NCBI RefSeq assembly: GCF_000347175.1 | Contig: NZ_ANIK01000028.1 | Span: 124,001 to 188,000, forward strand | Direction of reading: 5' to 3' | Length of the DNA stretch: 64,000 nt | From: Leptospira alstonii serovar Sichuan str. 79601 | GTDB lineage: Bacteria > Spirochaetota > Leptospiria > Leptospirales > Leptospiraceae | Shown: piece after piece, positions 51,439 to 64,000 of the stretch | How the letters are laid out: every line of letters begins with the position of its first letter | How positions within the stretch are numbered: position 1 is the first letter of the stretch | Position numbers and translations under genes: made by a program | The notes under the pieces: model-generated | The model's database searches: none | What the model was told of the DNA's origin: nothing | Seen by the model: only the letters and a program-made list of their open reading frames with translations

Positions 51439-52854
51439 TTAAAACTGGAAGTAAATAAATTCACCGCCGCCGTCTCCAAAAACTCCTAGGAGCAAAAGCA
51501 AAATAACGCTCAATGTAGGAATCAAGATCATGGAACGTTTTTCTATCTTTTCCATAAGTTGAGGAAAATACTGGAACGCGTTGAAACCGATTGTCAGGAA
51601 GATGAACAGAAGAAGCTCTTCCCAACGAGGAAGGATTTTTCCGGAAAATAAATTTTTAAAGCCGCCGATCAACTCGAATATGAGCGTAAGCGAGTTTTTT
51701 CCTGCGGAACCCGATCGAAAAAAAATGCCTGAAAACGCGAATAAGTTTACAGTGATCGTATTTCTCAAAAAACGAACGGCTTTTGACGGGGCTGCGTTCG
51801 GCGTATGTTTCGGTTCTAAAATTCTTTCTACCGCGAGGACGATACCTAAGTACGCCCCCCAAAGAATGAAGGCGATATTGGCTCCGTGCCAAAGTCCTCC
51901 CAAACACATCGTAAGGAATAGATTCCACTGGGATCTGAATTCTCCTTTTCTGCTTCCCCCGAGAGGAATGTAGATATAATCCCTAAGCCAAGTGGACAAC
52001 GTTACGTGCCATCTCCCCCAAAATTCTCGAAAAGAGAAGGATAGAAAAGGTCCCCGGAAATTTTCCGGAATCTCATATCCGAGTAAAAATGCGGAGCCTC
52101 TCGCGATGTCCGTATAACCGGAAAAGTCGCAGTAAACCTGACATATAAAACCGAGCGTCGCGATGTAAATCGAAGCCGCGTGGTATAGACCCGGTTCTGC
52201 ATAAAGAGGGGATATGATTCCGGCGATAGAATCCGCGAGGACCGATTTTTTAAACAGACCGAAGATCAAGAGAAAGATCCCTTGTTTCATTCCGTGTTTG
52301 TCGATGGAAGGATGATCGAGTTTCGGTAAGAAGTCGGCGGATCTCATGATCGGCCCCGCTATCAGTTGAGGGAAAAATAATATAAACAAAAAGTAATCGC
52401 CCGAACCGATTCTGTTCGGTATCAAATCTCTGTGAATGTCCACTTGGAGCGCGATCAACTGGAACGTGTAAAAGCTGATCGCCAACGGAAGAAGAATTTC
52501 CACGGAGGTTCCGAGTTTTTGCCAGAGTTCCATTCCGGTCGTCGAACTTAGGGAATCCATTAAGAAATAATAATATTTGAATGAAGCGAGGTTGATCGCG
52601 TTCAATACGATCGCAAATTTGAGAAGTCCGCTCGTCGACTTTCCCTTTTCTTTGTTTTCCCAGAGTTTGATCGAAAAGTAATAGTTGATTCCGATCACGA
52701 TAAGAAAATGAATTAGAAACGCGATATGGGAATAGCCGTAGAATACGACGGAGGAAACGAGGAGGACCTTCTTTTTCGCAGGTCCGTCCACGTTCCAATA
52801 GATCAAATAAGTGATTAGGAATAAGAATAGAAAGGGTAAGGAATTGAATAACAT
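51439..52854 (-). CDS. MBOAT-family O-acyltransferase (AlgI-like)
   Basis: 471 residues, about 11 membrane helices. The catalytic area has SFREFWGRWHVTLSTWLRDY with IPLGGSRKG and the active His in CLGGLWHGANIAFILWGAYLG. Such enzymes transfer acyl groups to extracellular polysaccharide or lipids. No AlgJ-like partner is nearby, so substrate is unknown. Confidence 0.92.
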   Translation of the reverse strand: MLFNSLPFLFLFLITYLIYWNVDGPAKKKVLLVSSVVFYGYSHIAFLIHFLIVIGINYYFSIKLWENKEKGKSTSGLLKFAIVLNAINLASFKYYYFLMDSLSSTTGMELWQKLGTSVEILLPLAISFYTFQLIALQVDIHRDLIPNRIGSGDYFLFILFFPQLIAGPIMRSADFLPKLDHPSIDKHGMKQGIFLLIFGLFKKSVLADSIAGIISPLYAEPGLYHAASIYIATLGFICQVYCDFSGYTDIARGSAFLLGYEIPENFRGPFLSFSFREFWGRWHVTLSTWLRDYIYIPLGGSRKGEFRSQWNLFLTMCLGGLWHGANIAFILWGAYLGIVLAVERILEPKHTPNAAPSKAVRFLRNTITVNLFAFSGIFFRSGSAGKNSLTLIFELIGGFKNLFSGKILPRWEELLLFIFLTIGFNAFQYFPQLMEKIEKRSMILIPTLSVILLLLLGVFGDGGGEFIYFQF

Positions 52855-52862
52855 CGATATAT

Positions 52863-53883
<1,021 letters not shown>

Positions 53884-54201
53884 AGAAATGCTCCTATGGA
53901 ATCGTCAGTTTCCACTGACAAAGTAAGTTTTCAAATCTATTTTGTGGGAACTCCTACATGCCCGTATTTTACACTAAAATAACGTGAATTCAACGGTTGA
54001 AAGTTTGGGCGAATAAGAAACAACTCAATGTCGCACTTTCTAAGGAGCTATTTCTTATTTTTGATAAGGGCCAACGCTTTCGCATTTGAACTCAAGTTTA
54101 ATATACACTGTTACACTAAATCTTTTGGTCATTAAAACTAAAACGCGGGAGTTCCCACAAAATGATGGAAAAGATTCTGAATTCCCCAAAAGTTTGCGGT
54201 C
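53884..54201. repeat. Intergenic region with palindromic elements
   Basis: 318 bases between sppA and the epimerase. TGTGGGA-AC-TCCTACA lies at 53943-53958 and GCGGGA-GT-TCCCAC at 54146-54158, members of the GGAnnTCC family. A hairpin GTCAGT-TTCC-ACTGAC is at 53904-53919, just upstream of sppA. No other coding potential is seen. Confidence 0.75.
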
Positions 54202-55107
54202 GTGTCTGAAATTTTTAGCGAACGATCCCGATTGAAATTTACCGAGAACGGAGAACAAATTCTTTCTTGGAATTGGAAACATCCCTTGAGTGGGAAGGAG
54301 TTGGAAATAATCTCCGGGTATAACGAAAGGGAACGTTTCTTCGGTTCCGGTTCCTATCTGATGTATCCCTGGGTCAATCGTCATACCGACGATAAAATTC
54401 TGCTCGGAGAAGAATGGATTTCACTTTCTTCCATCGGAACTAAGGACAGGAACGGATATCCTTCCCACGGACTTGCCTATTCTTGGAAACGAAAGATCAT
54501 TCAAAAGGCGGATGACTCGATCGAATTTGAACTTTGTCCGGAACAAGGATTACTGGATTCTTTTTTAGGAAAGGTGATCGTTCGGGAAATTTATTCCCTT
54601 CGGAGAGTTTTGGACGAAGAAGTGATCACTCTCAAAACCTCTTTTCTGAACCGCAACCCGTTTCCTTTTCGATTTTGTTATGGTTATCACCCTTATTTTC
54701 GAATGAAATCCGATCGATTTCCTTGTGTTCTTCGGTCTAATCTTTCGAAACAGATTCCTTTACGAGAAGATTTGATTCCAGAGTATCCGATCTGCGGAAG
54801 AGAAACGGATCGATTTACATTGGACAACATTCCCTCTTTGGATTCTCTTTTTTTTGGAGAGAACGGGTGGGTTCTTTTACAAGTTCCGGATGACTTTTAT
54901 CAAGTTCGTATTCGATCGAACATTTTGAGCGAGGACGATATACGACTTTCGTACTTTCAAATTTACACGGACTTGGATCGAAATTCCATCGCAATCGAAC
55001 CGATGAGTGCGCCGGGAAACGCATTTCCAAACGACTTTTCTTTGACGACCATTCTTCCTGAAGAAGAAAAGAGCGGATGTTTTCAAATTCTGCTTTCCGC
55101 GTTGTGA
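54202..55107 (+). CDS. Aldose 1-epimerase family protein
   Basis: 301 residues from a GTG. The galactose mutarotase fold shows YLMYPWVNRHTDDKILL, SHGLAYSWKRK with the family His and FCYGYHPYFRMKSDRFP, plus a C-terminal LDRNSIAIEPMSAPGNAF with the catalytic Glu. This matches the epimerase family (also D-hexose-6-phosphate epimerase-like members). Substrate unknown. Confidence 0.85.
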   Translation: MSEIFSERSRLKFTENGEQILSWNWKHPLSGKELEIISGYNERERFFGSGSYLMYPWVNRHTDDKILLGEEWISLSSIGTKDRNGYPSHGLAYSWKRKIIQKADDSIEFELCPEQGLLDSFLGKVIVREIYSLRRVLDEEVITLKTSFLNRNPFPFRFCYGYHPYFRMKSDRFPCVLRSNLSKQIPLREDLIPEYPICGRETDRFTLDNIPSLDSLFFGENGWVLLQVPDDFYQVRIRSNILSEDDIRLSYFQIYTDLDRNSIAIEPMSAPGNAFPNDFSLTTILPEEEKSGCFQILLSAL

Positions 55108-55253
55108 GACTTTTTGAAAACTTTCGCGAAAGAAATTTCTTTTTTGTAATGTTTACGTTTTTCTTACGGCAGAACAAAAGAGATGTGATCGCGTTGATAA
55201 AATCGTACCCGATCGGAAGGAGCGAAGTGTAAGAATCTTATGTTCGCATTCTT

Positions 55254-55299
<46 letters not shown>

Positions 55300-55300
55300 G

Positions 55301-57016
<1,716 letters not shown>

Positions 57017-57083
57017 TTGTTTTCCGCGCGGAAAACGATCAAATCGAGAACGGATCAAAGTTAAAACCAAAAAGGGGAATAGA

Positions 57084-58301
<1,218 letters not shown>

Positions 58302-58304
58302 GCG

Positions 58305-59234
58305 ATGAGACGGATCGTTCTGATCCTAATCTTTTTTACGGCTGTTCCTTATGCCTGGGGAGATCGGTTGGTTCTTAAACCGAATTCCCCTCTCTATCTA
58401 TTCCCCGATAAAAAATCGGAAATTCTTCGCCGTCTCGGTTTCGGGGAAGTCGTTCAAAGTAAAAACGAAAAACAAAACGATCGCAACTTTCGGTTTGTAT
58501 CCGATTCCTCAGGACTCAGCGGTTGGGCCGAAACTCAAGTTCTCTTCGATATGAAAGAAAGAGGGAGTTATAAGGTGATCGTACGTTCCATCGATCGGAT
58601 GTTGTATTCCGCGAATACGGGTCTTACCGAACTCGAATCCGTTTTTCAGTATTTAAGCGCCTTGGAAGAAAACGAGATTTATCACGGAGAAGAATATATT
58701 TATCTGAAAATCAGAAGAACGATCGTCTTGGTCAGAATATTAGAAATCTTGCAAGAAGGAGAAAATAAACGCAGGGAATCCAAGTTGCTCGATTATCTTT
58801 CCAAAAACCCGGAAGAAATCGTTCCCGGAGAAAAGGGAAAACCGGCCAAAGTCAATCCGGAAGCGTTCTGGAAAATCGGGGAAGAGTTCAGAGATAAAGG
58901 TCCGGGAGATTTTGCAGCGTTTCTCGGAGTCAAACACACCCCGGAGACGAATTGTAAAAGGGACGTTTTTTGTTTTTTAAACGACGAGAAAAAAAGAAGG
59001 ATCCGTTATCTGCAGCTCAATCCGAACGGAAACTACGCGAACGTATTTGCCGGTCAGATTTCCAAAAGACTCGAAATATTGACGAAAGATCCCGAGACGA
59101 TTCAATGCGGTCAGGTAGGATCCAAAAAGGAAATCTACGAATCTTTCCGCAAGGATCTTCAGTCGCTTCCGTATCGATACGGAAAAAAATATCATAATTT
59201 TCTAAAGATCATCCAAAAAGAATGCCTTCCGTAG
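58305..59234 (+). CDS. Exported SH3-like domain protein
   Basis: 309 residues. The signal peptide is IVLILIFFTAVPYAWG. Residues about 20-85 form a bacterial SH3-like fold (SPLYLFPDKKSEILRRLGFG to GLSGWAETQVLFD). The rest is helical with four cysteines (NCKRDVFCFL and IQCGQ and KECLP). It probably acts in the periplasm. It starts 3 bases after the aminotransferase gene and overlaps the hydrolase gene by 13 bases. Confidence 0.82.
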   Translation: MRRIVLILIFFTAVPYAWGDRLVLKPNSPLYLFPDKKSEILRRLGFGEVVQSKNEKQNDRNFRFVSDSSGLSGWAETQVLFDMKERGSYKVIVRSIDRMLYSANTGLTELESVFQYLSALEENEIYHGEEYIYLKIRRTIVLVRILEILQEGENKRRESKLLDYLSKNPEEIVPGEKGKPAKVNPEAFWKIGEEFRDKGPGDFAAFLGVKHTPETNCKRDVFCFLNDEKKRRIRYLQLNPNGNYANVFAGQISKRLEILTKDPETIQCGQVGSKKEIYESFRKDLQSLPYRYGKKYHNFLKIIQKECLP

Positions 59235-60008
59235 ATTTGAGTTTTCGTAAGATCGATTTTCAAAACGAGAAATTTCTTTCTCCGGTCTGCGGTCCGATTC
59301 TCGTTTTACACGGACTTTTCGGTTCATCTAAAAATTGGTTGAGCGTGGGTAATTTCTTAAGCCGATACGCGGACGTGTATCTGATGGACCTCCGAAATCA
59401 CGGAGACTCTCCGCATTCTTCCCAACATTCTCTCGCTTCCATGGTGGAGGATATGGAAACCTGGATCACAAAACGGAAAATAGAAAAACCGGCGATCCTC
59501 GGACATTCCATGGGAGGACTCGTGGCGATGGGTTTTGCATTAAAGAATCCGAATATTCCTTCTTTATTATTCGTGGAGGATATCGCTCCCAAGGACTACC
59601 CGTTTCATTACGAAAGCGAACTCGCCTGTTTTAGAACCGACGTTTCCGTTTTTAAGTCCAGACAGGAAATCGATTCGGTTCTGACAAAAATTCTTCCCGA
59701 TCCGTTTATCCGAAACTTTTTAGAGATGAATCTGGAACGTCTCGAAAACGGAGGTTACTATTGGAAACTCAACGTGGAAGGAATTGCAAGTTCTCCGAGG
59801 TTGTTACAGGATTTTTTCAGCAAATACGAAAAAAGTCCTTATTCGGGAAAGACGTATTTTATCACGGGTCAAAATTCGAAATACTTTCTCAAAGAAGACA
59901 TCGAGGTCGCTCGAAATTTATTTCCCAATTCCAAGTTCTACGGAATTCCAGGCGGAGATCATTATATCCATTTCACTAAGGCTTCCGAGTTTCGAAAAAT
60001 CGTAGAAT

Positions 60009-61487
<1,479 letters not shown>

Positions 61488-61790
61488 AATCAGGCAGAAT
61501 TCACTCCAGTACGAGCCGGAAAACTCTTTTTCCTTTAACTACCGTTTCTTAAAATTTAGGAACCGGATTCGATTCATGCACGCTTTTATAAGCGGACGCT
61601 CGCATTTCGCAGCAGTTCCAACATTTTATAAAAATCGGTTCGAACGATTTCACTTCCTTTCGTTTGATCTCCGCAATCGGTCGATTTGAAAATCCGGATT
61701 TCGGAAACCGAAAATCAAATGACGATTTGATTCGGAGAGAAATCGTGGTCCTAACTTTTACGATCGTTTAACGATCGGTTTCCACTTTTT
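61488..61790. other. Divergent intergenic region with a 17-base inverted repeat
   Basis: 303 bases between the symporter and thrB starts. At 61761-61777 lies CGATCGTT-T-AACGATCG, two perfect 8-base arms around one base, 13 bases before the thrB ATG. It could be an operator or a hairpin that limits translation. No Shine-Dalgarno is seen at thrB. Nothing else recognised. Confidence 0.65.
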
Positions 61791-62756
<966 letters not shown>

Positions 62757-62757
62757 T

Positions 62758-63405
62758 TTATTCCTCCGATTCTTCCTTTTCCTCTTTACCGAATGCGTAG
62801 AGTCCTTTTTTAATCGGAGTTTTGCGGTTGAGTCCCGGATGAATTTTCGTGATCGTAAAAATGAATCGCATTCTTTCCTTTCCGAAGTTGTTTACAAAAA
62901 ATTCGGAGGAAAGACTGATTTCGAAATACTGGGTCATTCTTTCTTTGACTACCTTGTCCGAAATCCGAAAGTCCGCATTTTTACCGATCACTTCGTAGCT
63001 GTCCAGTTTTTCAGCAGATTCCATTTTGGAGAACGTGGGCATTCCCGGGGGTTTGAACAATACGGGAGAATTTCGTAATATTTGAATTTCGTAATCTTCC
63101 GAGTCTTTCGCTTTTTTAAGATTAAATATCAGATGATTGTCGGAGATTGCGTTGCAATACGTTCGAATGTTTCCGGAAGTCTGTCCCACGCTAAATCGAA
63201 TGTTCCTCTGACTTTCGGAAACCACGAGTAAAAATCTGTCCCCTTCTTCGGGTGGGGTGCCGATTCCGGCGCTTCCTTTTTTGATCGCCGGATAAATGAC
63301 TTCTCCGAAAAACAAAAAGATTAGACCAGTAAACGCCGCCAAACCCGCAAAGATCAAAAAAACGTCCAGACCGACCGTATAAATAAGACCGAGAGTAAAA
63401 AACAA
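62758..63405 (-). CDS. Hypothetical membrane-anchored protein
   Basis: 215 residues from a TTG at 63405, with GAGGAAG close by. An N-terminal membrane helix pair (about 5-40: DVFLIFAGLAAFTGLIFLFF) precedes a soluble beta-rich part (about 65-200: DRFLLVVSESQRNIRFSVG). No family recognised. It starts 9 bases after the stop of the small upstream gene; both probably share a transcript. Confidence 0.72.
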   Translation of the reverse strand: MFFTLGLIYTVGLDVFLIFAGLAAFTGLIFLFFGEVIYPAIKKGSAGIGTPPEEGDRFLLVVSESQRNIRFSVGQTSGNIRTYCNAISDNHLIFNLKKAKDSEDYEIQILRNSPVLFKPPGMPTFSKMESAEKLDSYEVIGKNADFRISDKVVKERMTQYFEISLSSEFFVNNFGKERMRFIFTITKIHPGLNRKTPIKKGLYAFGKEEKEESEE

Positions 63406-63414
63406 ACTTCCTCT

Positions 63415-63714
63415 TTATCGTCTTACATCGATTTTGTGATCGGTCGAGTTTTCGCTCATTCTGGAGCGTATCATCATGGAAAGAAGATTCTTCATTTGTT
63501 CGGGACTGATTACTTGATTCATTCTTTCTTCAAAGGACACAGGGGAAGGTTTCATGACAAGTTTTTCCGGTTTGATTTCATTTTCGGATTTTGTCTTCGA
63601 TTCTGAAATTTTTACGACCTTCGCTTGGGAGTTTGTCTCTGTCGATATCGGTTCCGCTTCTTTACGGAATTGGAACAACGAAAAAGGTTGGATCGTAAGT
63701 CCTGTTACATTCAT
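63415..63714 (-). CDS. Small hypothetical protein
   Basis: I choose the ATG at 63714 (MNVTGLTIQPFSLFQF), preceded by a strong AAGGAGG nine bases before. This gives 99 residues. A longer frame to 63831 lacks such a signal. It is charged with a Lys/Glu/Ser-rich middle and ends MMIRSRMSENSTDHKIDVRR. No family recognised; coupled to the membrane protein gene downstream. Confidence 0.72.
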   Translation of the reverse strand: MNVTGLTIQPFSLFQFRKEAEPISTETNSQAKVVKISESKTKSENEIKPEKLVMKPSPVSFEERMNQVISPEQMKNLLSMMIRSRMSENSTDHKIDVRR

Positions 63715-63994
63715 AAACCCAAACCTCCTTGAAATACGAATCGGATCGTTTGGATCCGAAAGTTTCTCTATTAAAACTATCGGTAATAGAGGATTTACTT
63801 TAGTTTTTTTTCGGTTTTTTTTACTCCTCAAGCGATATTTTTCACCGGAACTTTTAAACCGGGAAGCGGATGATTTCTAAAAAGTGCAGGAAAGAGAGTT
63901 TGAATTTATCGTTTGCCAGTCTACCTCAGATTTCTAAATTGGCAGTAGGGAAACTTAAGTTGCCGTTTTTCTAACCATCGGAGGAAATATTTCC

Positions 63995-64000
63995 ATGCAA
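63995..64000 (+). CDS. Probable start of a further gene (cut by window end)
   Basis: An ATG at 63995 is preceded by GGAGGAA at a good distance (8 bases), the strongest ribosome site in this stretch. Only two codons remain in the window, so nothing can be said about the product. About 160 bases before it are divergent from the small gene at 63714. Confidence 0.45.

Noticed and set aside
51417..51440. CCTCC/GGAGG hairpin with TTTT near the MBOAT gene end as a terminator.
   Set aside because: The arms are only five bases with a nine-base loop and overlap the gene stop. Part of it is the Shine-Dalgarno of the upstream-reading lipoprotein region, so it is weak evidence.

Overview
The window looks like chromosomal DNA of a pathogenic-clade Leptospira (spirochaete). 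The pointers are a FliM and a FliN that both carry the EIDALL-type N-terminal motif, many short lipoproteins with loose lipoboxes, a SemiSWEET transporter, a bacterial XPB helicase, frequent TTG/GTG starts, and short dispersed intergenic palindromes. Base composition looks moderate (judged by eye near 42% G+C), which would fit the santarosai/weilii/borgpetersenii side of the genus better than L. interrogans. That placement is inference. There is no phage, insertion sequence or CRISPR array. The region is core chromosome with some decaying genes.

Layout. 0-6 kb: a zinc-ribbon protein running off the edge, a frameshifted secreted-protein gene, an AAA ATPase, fliN, then a minus-strand nfeD-SPFH-SPFH operon. 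6-11.6 kb: a haem-binding protein, then a coupled plus-strand run argH, cyclophilin lipoprotein, two unknown genes and fliM. 11.6-17.8 kb: ferredoxin, FecR lipoprotein, queF-SemiSWEET, guaA, a remnant of an adenylate cyclase, a DUF4505 gene, tRNA-Cys and tRNA-Leu. 17.8-24.6 kb: envelope genes (O-antigen ligase, GT2, gmhA), an orphan ABC ATPase and an FHA protein. 24.9-29.9 kb: leuC-leuD, a cysteine-synthase-like enzyme and a superfamily 1 helicase. 30.3-31.8 kb: an NrsF-like anti-sigma factor divergent from an ECF sigma gene.

The most coherent block is 35.6-45.4 kb, a thiol/iron-sulphur neighbourhood. On the plus strand, gamma-glutamyltransferase, GshA and a GshF-type ATP-grasp ligase overlap one another and follow clpS-clpA and a FemAB-like gene. 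Converging on them from the minus strand is STAS, glyoxalase II (apparent CTG start), a mycothione-reductase-like flavoprotein, an ABC-2 ATPase and permease, two BolA proteins, a CGFS monothiol glutaredoxin and a CPYC glutaredoxin. Together they could make, recycle, use and perhaps move glutathione or a related thiol and support Fe-S handling.

45.6-64 kb: an MBL hydrolase, glpK, a divergent FliG-like protein, a SpoIIE-type phosphatase group, MBOAT acyltransferase, SppA, an aldose-epimerase-like protein, XPB, an aminotransferase, an SH3-like protein, an alpha/beta hydrolase, a sodium/solute symporter, thrB and small unknown genes.

At least two genes (366-1197 and 31795-33023) are broken by apparent single-base frameshifts and a third (16713-17015) is a truncated remnant. 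Whether the first two are real or sequencing errors cannot be decided from this sequence. All functions are read from sequence motifs without database searches.
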